Shown piece by piece: positions 20,242 to 31,440 of a stretch of DNA of 64,000 nucleotides (within the stretch, counting starts at the first letter, position 1; every line of letters starts with the position of its first letter). The DNA is from Triangularia verruculosa (taxonomy: Eukaryota > Ascomycota > Sordariomycetes > Sordariales > Podosporaceae): positions 31,728 to 95,727 of the forward strand of contig MU864008.1 of the NCBI GenBank assembly GCA_033296885.1, in the 5' to 3' direction. The notes beneath the pieces are model-generated. The model was not told the origin of the DNA. It saw only the letters and a list, made by a program, of their open reading frames with translations, and ran no database searches. Both the position numbers and the translations under genes were made by a program.

Positions 20242-23200
20242 TTACTGAACTGCAACCGTTTCTCGCTGACCCCAAAGGCAATGAACGGGCAGTGATCCGG
20301 CTGCCACGCGCACAAATACCTTAAGCGGACCTCGTCCTGGCACGGAAAACGTAACCCCTTTCTCGGATATGATAAGAACATAGCAAACTTGCACGCCTCC
20401 CGGCCTCATCCTTGACACCTTATCCTTCCCCAATACAACACACCTGTATCTCGTCGCCGGACTTGACTGACCTGGAGTGTCGAAGATCAAGCTTCCTTTT
20501 CCAATTGGATCATCATAGTCCTGAGCCTCGGCCACCAAAGTGATATCATCACCTCCAGATTTTCTCTCGGAATGTTGGCGATGTTTGGTCCTAAACCAGG
20601 GTGACTCTATCAATTCCCACTCAACACTGTCGAATCCAACATCTAGGTACCTGATTCCACCTTCGTACTTCATCCACGACCACGATGGGACCATGGATAT
20701 GGCCCTGTCAGCCGGAAACGTGATGGGTACCAATTTGTCTGTCTTTCCAGACTCAGCGTCATCTGAGCCATCATCTCGATGCCACAAGAGGCTGCGGCGC
20801 AAGAGGCCAAGGGACTCTCCCTCATCAAAGACACCAAACCCGCCCTTGGCCTTGAGGGCCCGGAGAATTCGTGCTTGAAGCCCATTGATCGCAGTGGGGC
20901 GGTCAAAGCTGTTTGTCAATCCCAGGCGCGAGTACACCCAGAACAAGTGCTGACATCGGAGAATCTTCTCCCCTTGATGTACATTCATGAGAAGATTTGG
21001 AAACTTTGGGTCGCCCAGGAAAGCTGCACGTGCGCTAGAAGCACAATATGTGTTAGTTCTGAGCTCCGATCCTCGGATGCCAGTGAGGACTTACTTCTTC
21101 ATCCTGGTCCCTGTTTCGCATCTAACTCCCTCTCCACATTCCCAATACGTCTGGGCATCAGTAAAGAAGATGGTCCTCCTCGCCAAGGCGTGCTCTTGCA
21201 GGACCCACCCCCTGCTACTCAGCGGCCCCTCAAGGACATGTTTCCCAAAATCATCGATTGCTTCCGCGATGTAGAACTTGCCTCCTCCCTCGCCTTGAAA
21301 TGCCACCACATCCCTTGGATTCCTTTCTCCAAGGAATCCAGCGTCGTGCCTAGCGCCCCTACTGAGTCCAAGAACACAGTACGCCCCAAAATAATACCGT
21401 TCCATGTTTTTCATCTCTTTGTTGAAATCTCCAGGATCATTGTCTTCCTTTTGGATGATACAGATGGAGTCGATCCAAAGATACTGGCATCCAAGTGCGC
21501 GTGTGACTTTCACCGCGTCTGCGAATGTGGCTGGCAGAGACGATAGCGGGATGCCCTGGAGGTGAGAGGCGAGGTTGGAATTATGAGTACAGAACCACGG
21601 TGCAGGGCCCCATTGATGGGAGACCGCTACCCAGCGTCCTCTAGAGCCAGACCGTGTTTCGACCAAGCGCACATATGGAGAACCAGCTGCGCCGACATCA
21701 ATGACGCGCGTGGGGAGAAGCTCTGATTCAGTGCCGGAGTGGGCAGCTACCTTGTGGCCTGACGACTCGATCTTCATACAGCCGTGGTGATTGCCGCAGT
21801 CGGCCAGCCACTGCCTGATGACTTCAAAGTACGCATCCTTGCATGTGGCCAGAGCTGGGAGCTGTCCAGGCCCAATCTGAATGGTACTAATGTCATTGCG
21901 GGTATGAAGATCTGTGGACCGAGAAATGGAAAGATCAGGGGCGACAGAGGAGTTGATGTGAATGGAGGATCCTTTGCGCTGGAAACGTGCCACGGAGGTT
22001 GAGGGTTGTGCAGCGTTCATACCGTTGCGCTTGCATGCCCTCCAGAAAAGGACACACAAGTCGCAGTTTGCCTGCTTGTCGGATCTCTCAAGGGCCTCCA
22101 GAGTGTAGGTGCTGCTAAAGGCTGGTTCCCAGAGTCTATTCGTAAAGTCCTGACATTCATGGCAGAGCTTCGTTGTTGGTTCAAGCGCTTTCAGGGCCCG
22201 ATGACCGGTGCCGGCCCAACTGAGAGCTGACGATAATATGCTGGCCAAATTGTTGTCAATAGTACGAGTCCAGTGCTCGTCGAGCTGTGGGCTACCATAG
22301 TCTACTCTTTGTCCTTCCGGCGCAAAAAGGTGGTTTTGCGTGATATTTGCTGGGATTGGTGGGCTAGTACCCAGGTACTCATGTTCTGCTGGGATCCTCT
22401 GCTGTCCGGTGGAGGACGTGCCGGTGTCATTATGTACATTCTTGCCGCCAGAAGCCTGAACCCACTCACCATGGTGTCGTGTGCTGATTTGATCGACATT
22501 TTGAAAGGTCTGGTCGCTTCCTGTGAACTGCCGGGGTAGCTTTAGCTTGCCGAAGTCGTGGATTGACCAGTATGACGAGGTTTCGATCCTGTCCTCCAAC
22601 ATGATATGATCCATCAGTTTGACAAAGTCGACAGCGCGAGCTCTACCTTTTCTGCTAGCAAGCGTTATCCCCTGGGCGTCTTTGACCAACTTGACATCGA
22701 CGTGTTCTGACACGGTGATTTTTGGAAGCGGATTGGAAGGCATGTCAGGGCGTAATGGCGATGTGGAATCTGAAGCAAGGCTGAGGTCAAGGTCTGAAAT
22801 TCTCGGGGCTGTGGAGCCAAATGGTGGTCGTTGTGGAGATCCTGCCATAGATCCCAGCCCCTCGGGTAGTTCAACAACCAGTAGGTTATCTCTAACCACT
22901 TCCAGGAGAGACCCAATGGCTTGTCCCCTGGTTCACAGGCAGGCAGTGTGGCCATATAATCCAACCATTGCACTACGACGTCATGTACTCTGGCAACCTT
23001 CCCACCCACCTTGTTGGTGGTTTGATAGAGCGGGCTGTCGTCCCCAATGCTACGGTTGAAGCAGCTTAGACCTTCTGAGCCGTACAGTAGCCAAACAATG
23101 AACTCCAGCGTGATGCATCCCATGGCCCAAATGTCGTAAAGCCTCGATCGACGTTTTCCTCCCGTTGCTCGGACATCTGTCCCGGTTTCCTCCTCCGGTG

Positions 23201-24480
23201 ACTCGTATCGCCTTGTACCGTACGGGGTCGAAGTCCTATGGCTACGAAGAGCCGTCTCAATGTCGTGTCCTTTTGCCAGACCCCAGTCTCCAATCTTTAA
23301 CTTGCCCATACCATTGCCGCTTGTCGATTTGTCTTTGAACCAGAGTATGTTTTCTGGTTTGAGATCCCCATGTCGGAATGGCCTGCGCTCCTCCAGGTCG
23401 TCTGGGTAGTGGGCTGCCTTAAGCGCCTGAGCGAGCCTCCAGATTTGCTCCAAGGACTGTCGAACAACCGTAGATGTCGGCAACGATGATCGTGGGTAGC
23501 TCTTCCATAAGTCCCGAAGATTCCCACCATCCGCCCACTCGAACATCAGATAGTGCGAGTCGCAACGTCGGAATGCCGTGATGAATTGCACAATGTGCTC
23601 TTGTCCGACAGAGTTCATTTGTTGCAAGGTCCTGGCTTCCTGTTCCCAACCCTGGATCATAGTCATATGATCTTGATGGTTTCTTGGCTTCATATTCTTG
23701 ACGGCGACATAGTCCCATGTCAAATCCTGTGCAGACCCCTGTCAGTACCTAAGGTAGACACACTTGATAGCAAGAACTGGTATGATGAAATCATAAACCT
23801 ACCGGGTTTTCATTGTTTCTCAGGTGGTTTGGATGGATACGGCATTTAACCACCTCACTAAAACCACCAACTTGCCATGTAGAATTGTCCTTCTCAATGA
23901 AGGGTAAACAGGGACCACGTTCAATGTTGTGGTTGAATTTATCTTTGGTGGCAACCTCGAATACAGGCACCTGAACTCTCCATTGATAGGTATAGAAGTC
24001 CCCAATTCTGGGTTCGGTCCATATCACATTGCCTTTGTCCGGGTTAAACCTAGCCAGGACGTGAGGTGCGGTTTCTGTGGGCCGTCTAAGGGGAAGGTCT
24101 CTGTCAGAAAGGCCCCCGTCTTTGAACAATTGCATTGCCTTGATGAGTTGATGAGCTCGATCGAGCCTAATATACCTAACAACGATTGCAAATATTTTTT
24201 TCGCGTCATTTCTGATATACGTAACAAGACCGTCGACTTCGCGTATCGATCTCCTGGGATCTCGTGTGCGAAAAAGCTCGTTTCGTATGACATCTGCAGT
24301 CAAGAGGTCATCGAGCACCCCTTCCGGGATGAATTCAATATGGGCTTCATCAAATTTGCTTGTGACCTCCTTCTTCGCAATCAAGTCGAGAAGTGTGTTC
24401 TGTTCTTCCTCTTCTGAGGATGACGCGTAAGATCCGGGATCCGGCATATCGCCACTTGTTTCAGCGGGACTGGAGGCCAT
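20242..24480 (-). CDS. Protein kinase-HET domain fusion with an apparent 1-base frameshift
   Basis: Exons 24480-23803, 23726-21095 and 21034-20242, about 1,367 residues if the shift is corrected. The N-terminal region has FIPEGVLDDLL and a glycine loop GGFSEVVKCRIHP at the end of exon 1. The kinase core follows: VAVKNM, HGDLKPENILW, DWGLAK (DFG altered to DWG), YESPEE and YDIWAMGCITLEF. A fungal-kinase tail (VRDNLLVVELP) leads into a HET domain: CHECQDF, C-x2-C at CDLCVLF, WVAVSHQWG, FADAVKVTRALG and LWIDSICIIQ, then a typical HET C-terminus in the last exon. Near 22911-22914 the frame jumps by one base at a GGG run. Both sides read as coding, no intron fits, and adding one base makes the exon-2 phase match the next splice. 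It could be a real lesion or a sequence error. Confidence 0.8.
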
Positions 24481-24562
24481 AATTAATCTTGATGTCGAGA
24501 CGCTAAGTGCGGCGGATCAACCAAATCAACTTTGCTGGCAGACGAATGCTGTATGTGTGTTC

Positions 24563-24614
24563 GATAGGTAGGTAAGTAAGGTACCTGAAGTAGGTAAGTA
24601 GGTAGGTATCTAGG
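24563..24614. repeat. Cluster of TAGG/TACC tetramer repeats
   Basis: About 50 bases made of TAGGTAGGTAAG, GGTACC and TAGGTAAGTAGG units. It is the densest copy of the motif that recurs in gaps through the window. Confidence 0.7.
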
Positions 24615-25460
24615 GAGTGGATGATGTGTGGGTATTAAGACAGGCCACAGTTTAGCGATGAATGCACCGGGAACGCGGTTTGGTCAAACCGATATCTTTC
24701 CCGCTTCCCGATTCTTCATGGCGACGAGGCTCTGGCGCCAAGGCAACCGACGGCGTGTCATTGCACCAACTGGGCAATGGGGTTGTGTGGGGATTGCCCA
24801 CCATTCTGCAGATTCCGCATCTAATCACGAAACATCCTTGTCAAAGTTGTGTGCCAAAATCACTGAAGCTTCACATGATCCAGGGGTGCTTAGAAGCTGG
24901 CCAAAGCCCACTTGAAGTATATGAACCAGTCAGGCACCTTCCTGAGGACGGACTTGAACACCTCACCTAACGACCGGTGCCATGAGCCGAAATCTGACCT
25001 GCAGCTGAAGTCAGGTACCTAGGTTCTACGGGGTCCCCAACAGAGCCTGGCATGTTTCTGCAAGTACGTGGTACACCTGAGAATGATCGACAACAGAATG
25101 AGGACAAGGCTCGCTAATAGGCACTTGTCTATATACAGGGGTTGCGACATACTAAAAAGATATCCAATCAATACCGTCGTAGGTACCTGTACATGCACCC
25201 GCCCCTCGTCAATCACACCGGCCGAGCCTGTCTCATCAAGACTGGTGGCTTGACGTGATGCATGAATCGATTGAGTGACCCCGCACCTTGCCCAAGACCC
25301 AGGTATCGTGGCATTTGACCGTGTCAAAACTCCACGAGAAGATGTGCCAGTGGTCGTTTGATTACCTAGGTACATGACGAGACTGCCCGGCCCAGGAACA
25401 ATTTCCTGCAGTCACCAGTGGCGAGACACGGAAGGGTCCATTCGGGGTGGCTGCTTCGTT

Positions 25461-25861
25461 TCATTGCCGGTGACCAAGAGGCAGATTGCGGCACCACAAT
25501 CGGATCCGTTTAGCGTAGCTCTGCCAACTCAGTCGTGTGTCGGGAAGTGGCGTTGCATGGGACTTAAATCGGCCGCACTCTTGTGCGCAATCCCTGTCTC
25601 TTCTCAAGGTGCAATACGATATTTCGCTGTCCGACAGCTCCCTTGGAGTATGGATGCTATAAACGGTTTGTCTAACCTGGTTATTCTTCTCCTTAGCACA
25701 AACTGATAACGTAAACAGGGATACTGTCACTGCCTCACCTCAATTCGATGCTCATTCTTGAACAATTCCGACAGCTGGTTGACCAGCTTTTCCGCATCAG
25801 TTTGATGCAAGCTCAAATCACGGCGAACCCACTGCTGAGGCTGCATGGTTTCCATCATAGA
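25461..25861 (-). CDS. Possible small two-exon gene (weak)
   Basis: An ATG at about 25861 opens a 40-codon stretch (METMQPQQWVRRDLSLHQ..., helical and charged), followed by a GTGAGG donor near 25740. A second open stretch ends at 25461 after a plausible acceptor. The first part looks coding by residue composition, the second less so. No family was recognised. It may be chance. Confidence 0.2.
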
Positions 25862-26453
25862 TAGGTGATGTAAGTAACTTGCGAATGAATCACAGTATAA
25901 GGTAGGTAAGGTAAGCATTGGACGCAGGTTGTCCCCTTGATTTGGTTTTCGACGTTGGGAACAGTGAGATTTATCTTCGACTGGGCCTCGAATTGCCTTT
26001 GCGGTGCCCTTCCAAACTCACTTGTCTGAATCTTTTTAACTGGCGAAAACAGAGGGGCTTTGGAAAGGAGGGTGATAACATGACTTGATTGGGCGAGTGT
26101 GCATGGCGTGGACGATGTTGCTACGCTTTCGGTAAGACATGGCCGGGACGGTCCTGGTAAAATCAGCCCCGGTGACTGAGCGGCGCAGTCGATGATGGAG
26201 GTTCAGCTGTAACGGGCGGCTATCATGTGTGCCTCGATCCACCCCGTTCCCTCTCCAGCCGTTCAGAATAGGGCGAAGAAAGCCTGGGAGGCCTTCAATG
26301 GAAGCCGCGACTTCCAGTAGATGTTAAAAGTACAAAGTCTGCAACACCAGAGCACCGTAAAGGCACGACGAAACCCGGCACATTCTTGGGGCAAGGGCGG
26401 CATGACTGTTACCTAGTTTACTCGATTTCCTTTCTTTCCGGGCAATTGACATT

Positions 26454-29161
26454 ATGCGCCCTACTCAGGAGCGTGACACCAGGTCCCGGAGCGAAGCTCC
26501 GTGCCACTCAAACGACACATGCGAGGGGGCAGAGCCCGAGGCAACAATTCCTTTATATGTCACTTCCATTACAGCCGAAACCACCGTTCCGATTACCGTT
26601 ACGCCTGCTAAAAGGTCTCCAATTGCCAACAATCAAGGCAAACCACAAAGCATTAGCTTATGCACAAAGGCAAGCGACATTGCGATCGTGACAGGGCTGA
26701 ACCAAGGCAACGGCAGTCCAGGCGCATCAACACCACATCGAGCGAACGAACCTGCGCCTTCTTCAGGACAAGGTCGTCCATTTACTGAGCTTCCAGAGGA
26801 TCTCCTCGGGCTGAATGATAATGACCGAAATGGGAGCACAACGAATGTGGGAACCGACGAAGAGGAGGTGCTCAATCTTGGGCCATGTGGAAATAGCAGC
26901 GCACATACCACTGTAAGTAAGACGACTCGGCGCCGCTTTATATTAGTCTTGTTCTGAGCTAACTTTGACCTTCCCAGTCAGACGACGGGGCTAGTTGTCA
27001 TTTAGCCCCGTTCCAACTCATTCCGAGCCAGCGTCTCCAACCAGCCGATAAGGCCAGCATCCTGGGGTTAGGCCTTGATCAAGGAGAAATTCCAACATCA
27101 GACGCGGGTCCTACTCAACCTAGCGTCACGGTTGTCACAGACCTCGGTGATCGAATGTATTCGAATCGCAGAGACTCGGACAAGTCAGAAGAGTCAGAAG
27201 AGTCAGAAGTCACTGGTTCTGATGCGGAGTCGACGACAACGAGCCTACGGTGCCACCTTTACAAAGCGCTGATTCCATCTGACTCTGATGTTGCAACACA
27301 TGGATTTATGCCCAGGTCTCAGTTGGAGGAACTTCTCAAGGTCGATACCGTGGGCCATGAACTCCTGACCTCTGGGAGGTCTGTCCGGAGGCGTGTTCAG
27401 ATGGCGTTGACCTTCCGCTCCCGACAAACACAAGTCCGCATGCTAGCTGCAAGAATCTGCGGAAGCGAGGATAGCGATATCTTCGACCCTGCAACAGATC
27501 GAGTAATGGTGTTCCGAAAAATATTGGCCATCATCTTGTTCTGCGGGCATAAAAACTGGGAGGAGCGGGTGCAATCGTTCATCGACGACAGGATTTCTGA
27601 TGCCGACCTCCCATTACTCATTCACACCCCATCCAAGCGTTACGAGCTGCGTAGCAAATTAAAGCCCAAAACCCGGCTTAAGTGCTTCAAATCATGGGAA
27701 ATCGACGACAGAAAGAGATTCGAGTCGTGGCAGTGGGTAGTACGCTCCCCATACTTCGGCCGTGACAAAAATGCCCCGACGAAGATCCCTTGTTATGTTC
27801 TTCCCAACTCTACCATTTTACCAGTTCTAAGCTCAGAGCGAGTAGGCAGGCGAGGAGGCTCTGGGGAAGTGAAAAGGGTTGAAATTCACTCCGATCACCA
27901 CGGTTTCCAGGAGTTTGCTGTCAGAGCAGGAGAGACCACAAACAAAAAGGTGCGTCAAGACCAGTGACATTAGAAAATATCAAGGTGAACAGTGAACTTA
28001 CCTCACTTGACAAGACATCTAAGCCAACCGGTGGGCACTTCGCGGTCAAAACCCTCTACTTTAACCAGAGACAAAGATTTGAGAAGGAGGTCGGAACCCT
28101 CAAAGCCATCAACAAGATGCCACATCCCCACCTAATTACCCTTCTTATGACCTACGAGTATCGGGAGAAATTTCACCTTGTCTTCCCGTTGGCTGAATGT
28201 GACCTACTGCAATATTGGGAAGCAGGCGTCAAGGACCAGTCTCACAATGATGAGCTTACGTGCAGGTGGTTTGCTCAGCAGTGCCATGGCCTAGCATCTG
28301 GCTTAAAGCAGGTTCATCAGAGCAAAAGAGAAACGTCTGCCGGGTTTGCCGAACGCGCACAGTTGGTCAGACGATCGGTTTACCAGATCAAGAACCAAGT
28401 GCCTGAGGGGGAGGATCCAAGGCCGAGAATGCTAGTCTGTCAGCACGGAGACCTTAAACCCGAAAACATACTCTTGTTTGCGGATCCAGATTCGACGCAG
28501 AGTCTGCGTGGTAAAGGGGTACTCAAGATCACTGACTTTGGTGAGGCCGAATTCGCCGAAGATGGCGCTATGGCGCAAAAGCGATTGCCGACGACGCCGA
28601 TTTACCAGGCTCCCGAGGCATCAAAGGCGCTCGGGAAACGATCTATGGGTACTGCCTACGACATATGGTCTCTTGGATGCGTATACCTAGAGTTCGCAGC
28701 ATGGTGTATGGGCGGCTGGGCTTATTTTGATCGTTTCGTATCTGCACGGGCCGAGCTAGACCCATTGTCAGCCCGCACACCTGTTCATTCGACCCCCTTT
28801 TTCCGGATCAAGCCAGCCGAATACACTGGCGAACCCGTTGCTGAGGTCAAAGACTCAGTTTACAAGGTATGTACATGCATGCATCTCTTGAGGCACCCGA
28901 CCTTGTCAATGCCGCCAAGCGTCCATTGCGATTTACATCACCAACTCATCTGACTCCCTCAATTAGTTCATTGATGATATGCACAGCAATCCCGCGTGTA
29001 CAAGATTCTTTCACGACTTTCTGGATATCATTCAAGAGGGGATGCTCGTCATCGACCCCTCTCGTCGCATCAACTCCGTTGACTTGGAACGGAGGCTTGA
29101 CGAACTGAAAAGCGAAGATAGGTTTGATCCGGGATACTTTTGGGAGCATTCAGCAAGATGA
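26454..29161 (+). CDS. Fungal serine/threonine protein kinase
   Basis: Kinase of 825 residues in four exons: 26454-26912, 26978-27949, 28015-28866 and 28967-29161. The first 220 residues are polar and low-complexity, with an acidic SEESEESE patch. A conserved N-terminal region follows (FMPRSQLEELL, ISDADLPLL, SWQWVVRSPYF), alignable by eye with that of the kinase-HET protein. The catalytic core has RRGGSGEVKRVEI as glycine loop, FAVKTLYF (Lys), HGDLKPENILLF, an intact DFGEAEF, YQAPEA and YDIWSLGCVYLEF. An HGD replaces HRD, as is usual in this fungal group. The core looks catalytically competent. There is no HET part; the protein ends after the kinase C-lobe. Divergent from the kinase-HET gene, so the two may be related duplicates with different outputs. 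Confidence 0.85.
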
Positions 29162-29289
29162 ACAGTTCGATGACTGAGCATGGCTGAAGTGGGCTTCTGG
29201 GGATTTTGAGTTGGCTACCTGGTAGATACCTACCTACCGACCTACTTTAACACCTAGGTCCCAATTCCAGAAATAGCTCTACAAGACTT

Positions 29290-30438
29290 CTAGACCTTCC
29301 CGTCCGGGAACTCGATTCTCAGTTGGGCGTCTCGTTTATCCTTATCGGTAAAAAACCACTCCGGGAGCCAATGTTGGAAATTGACCTTCCAATCCGAGGC
29401 CGAACAGAAGCTGACGGGATCACACCTCGGCGGTGCCCGTGGTGGGCTCATCCGTGACAACACCTTCGCTACGTTGAAGTCGGTGATGACGGCGCGGAGT
29501 GTCGGGCTCTGTAGGTTGCCAAGCAGGAAGATGTTGCGTGGCGCAAAGTCGGCCTGCATTACGCCTGCCATCGCCAGCTTCAGTTGTGAGGCCGCGGCGC
29601 GTGCGAAGGCGTGGATGCGAGCGTCGTCTGTCAAGGCGCTACCATTAGGGTTTTTGACGGGCTGGGCTGCAATTATCTGCTCCATAGACGGCCCGTGCAG
29701 GTACTCAGTGAGTATCAGCGGCACAGTGCGTGTATACGTGATGGCGCCAATAGCCACCTTGAGCTTTAACGTGAAGGAGCCAAAGTAGGCCGGGTAGCAG
29801 CCTCTGATGTTTTTCGACTCATCCCGAGGAGCTGTAGCGGCCCACTTGGCCTCGTAAGCTGTCAGCTCCTCGTAGGCGGCAGCCTCGATGCTGTAGTCGC
29901 GCTCTGCATCCCACACTACATCCGTCGGCATGCTAGGGTGTTCCGTGTTGGAGAATCCGTAATACAACGGGTGGTAGATCTTGGCTAGGTATTTCGCCTT
30001 GATTGGGTCGTTATCCCAGTGGCACGTCACCACTTGGGCGCCAGCCTTGTCGCCGCCCCGAATCACCGACTCAATGACCAACGAGGCACTCGGGGTCGGA
30101 GCAGGCGAATTGGCGCGACTTTGGGTCTTTAGAGTGCTCCTCTCACTCCCACTCAGCTTCCTGACACCGTTGGTTGGAGCTGCAGGTCTCGGGACTTCAT
30201 CCGGCTTGACATCCCTGATGCAATATCGAGTTTGTGTATAGCCCATGATCTTGTCGTAGCCGTTCGCTAGCCTTGCCCCGGGGGGTCGATAGCTACCGCC
30301 GCCAAATGGAGGGGGAGGGGTGTGAGATGTGACGACCATTTGGAAACCAATAACATAGGGGCAGCGAGGTTTCTCGGGATCGGCCGGCGGGGTCCAATTC
30401 ATGATTGTTGCGAGGTCGAGTGTATGTTCGCGATGAAC
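29290..30438 (-). CDS. Atypical kinase-like (APH-type fold) protein, 5' end unresolved
   Basis: The main exon runs from an acceptor at 30439 to the TAG at 29290. The first in-frame ATG is at about 30402; a short upstream exon near 30530-30575 is possible but lacks an ATG. The second half looks like a protein-kinase/aminoglycoside-phosphotransferase fold: a strand with AKYLAKIYHPL (possible ATP-binding Lys), a helix with ERDYSIEAAAYEEL, LILTEYLHG (hinge), a catalytic-loop-like MQADFAPRNIFL, and VITDFNVAKV where DFG would be. The catalytic Asp and Asn of the loop and the DF of DFN are kept; the His of HRD and the Gly of DFG are changed. About 380 residues. The substrate is unknown, and it may be a pseudokinase. 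Confidence 0.65.
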   Translation of the reverse strand, partial: VHREHTLDLATIMNWTPPADPEKPRCPYVIGFQMVVTSHTPPPPFGGGSYRPPGARLANGYDKIMGYTQTRYCIRDVKPDEVPRPAAPTNGVRKLSGSERSTLKTQSRANSPAPTPSASLVIESVIRGGDKAGAQVVTCHWDNDPIKAKYLAKIYHPLYYGFSNTEHPSMPTDVVWDAERDYSIEAAAYEELTAYEAKWAATAPRDESKNIRGCYPAYFGSFTLKLKVAIGAITYTRTVPLILTEYLHGPSMEQIIAAQPVKNPNGSALTDDARIHAFARAAASQLKLAMAGVMQADFAPRNIFLLGNLQSPTLRAVITDFNVAKVLSRMSPPRAPPRCDPVSFCSASDWKVNFQHWLPEWFFTDKDKRDAQLRIEFPDGKV

Positions 30439-30987
30439 CTGGAAGCGAGAAAAAGCCAAGCACCAAGGTTAACTGGCAACGAATATAGCTAATAAGGGCA
30501 AGGAAGGTACTAGGTAGGTAGGTGGGAACCTTGGGTCTTTCGAGTGCTCCACTTGGTCTAGGCGATATAATCACGAGTAAAGGTTATCAAAATGGTCACT
30601 GCTAGTGATGCAGGAATCTGCAAGAAGCGAAAGCTGAAAAAGGGGGTCAGGAAGCGAGATAATTATGAAGAGCAGTGGGCGAAGCCCGCAGCGCGTCGAG
30701 GGTATTAAAGCTACCCCGCGTTGTGGATTCTGCTGAGTGCACAGATGCTGCAAAGGGACACATGCGGATGGCATTGTTGGGCTTCCTTCAGTTGGCTCTT
30801 GCCCAACCAACCGTCGTCTAAAAAGGCCAGGACATGGAGACATAGGGGGCTATTGCTATTGCGGGCGAACGGGTAGGATGTTGTTAGATTTTAGTTGCGG
30901 GTCAACCTAACACTATATGCTATCGTGCGAACGTCGAGATAGTGGCATGGCTTCCATTGTTGGAATGTGGGGCTAGGTGCTGACTCC

Positions 30988-31014
30988 CATTCACTCAGCA
31001 CTGCTGAGTGAATG
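30988..31014. repeat. Perfect 27-nt palindrome
   Basis: Two 13-base arms are exact reverse complements around a single central C (CATTCACTCAGCA / TGCTGAGTGAATG). It lies about 130 bases from the hAT transposase relic and may be a terminal or nested inverted repeat of that element. Confidence 0.85.
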
Positions 31015-31038
31015 GCCTACTAGCCATCAGCGCTGCCG

Positions 31039-31100
31039 TCAGATCAATCAATCAAATTTGGACCGTATCTGATTTGATTGATTTGATTGAACTGATCTGA
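31039..31100. repeat. Imperfect inverted repeat
   Basis: Left arm TCAGATCAATCAATCAAAT (31039-31057). Right arm at 31072-31100 reads ATTTGATTGATTTGATTGAACTGATCTGA, the same with a 10-base insertion. It would fold into a hairpin. It lies next to the 27-nt palindrome and the hAT relic. Confidence 0.7.
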
Positions 31101-31143
31101 CCAAATCTGATCACTGCGGTATCCGATAAAACTATTCCCTACC

Positions 31144-31440
31144 CTACGCCTCCCTGACCTTGACTCCTCCGAGCTCGATACAACCATTCCGCGTCCAATT
31201 CTTCATCAATTGAAGCATCTCGATCATAGCCTCCTTCAGGAACGTTATCGTTAGCTTCGCCGTACTAAATGCCTTCTCACAGTCATCTGCCATTGTAGGT
31301 ATAGCTAGGATGTCTAGGTAATGCAAACCCACTGAGCCGCGGAAACGAGCCCTTATAATCAACCCACCATTGAATAGGGTTAGAAACTTCTTGGGGCTTA
31401 AGTCTGTAGTATCTCAGGTACCCATTCTCCAGACATATTG
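31144..31440 (-). mobile_element. Decayed hAT transposase C-terminus
   Basis: Two frames together match the C-terminal dimerisation region of hAT transposases. An upstream part reads NPIQWWVDYKGSFPRLSGFA. A downstream part reads LDILAIPTMADDCEKAFST followed by AKLTIT and MLQLMKNWTRNG. The parts are in different frames, so at least one indel lies between them near 31320. The rest of the transposase was not found. This is a fragment, not an active element. Confidence 0.75.

Larger units (their letters stand above)
24481..26453. other. 2-kb divergent intergenic region between two kinase genes
   Basis: Lies between the starts of the kinase-HET gene (minus) and the next kinase (plus). It holds dense TAGGTAGG/TACCTA motif copies (24563-24614, 25014, 25176, 25365, 25900). 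One weak gene candidate is listed separately. No tRNA or other RNA gene was seen. Confidence 0.5.

Noticed and set aside
24628..25375. Several open frames of 60-120 codons in the 2-kb kinase gap
   Set aside because: No motif, no fitting splice sites, and composition like the surrounding gap.
30571..30843. Minus-strand open frame upstream of the kinase-like gene
   Set aside because: No family features, and splice joins to the next exon start without an ATG.
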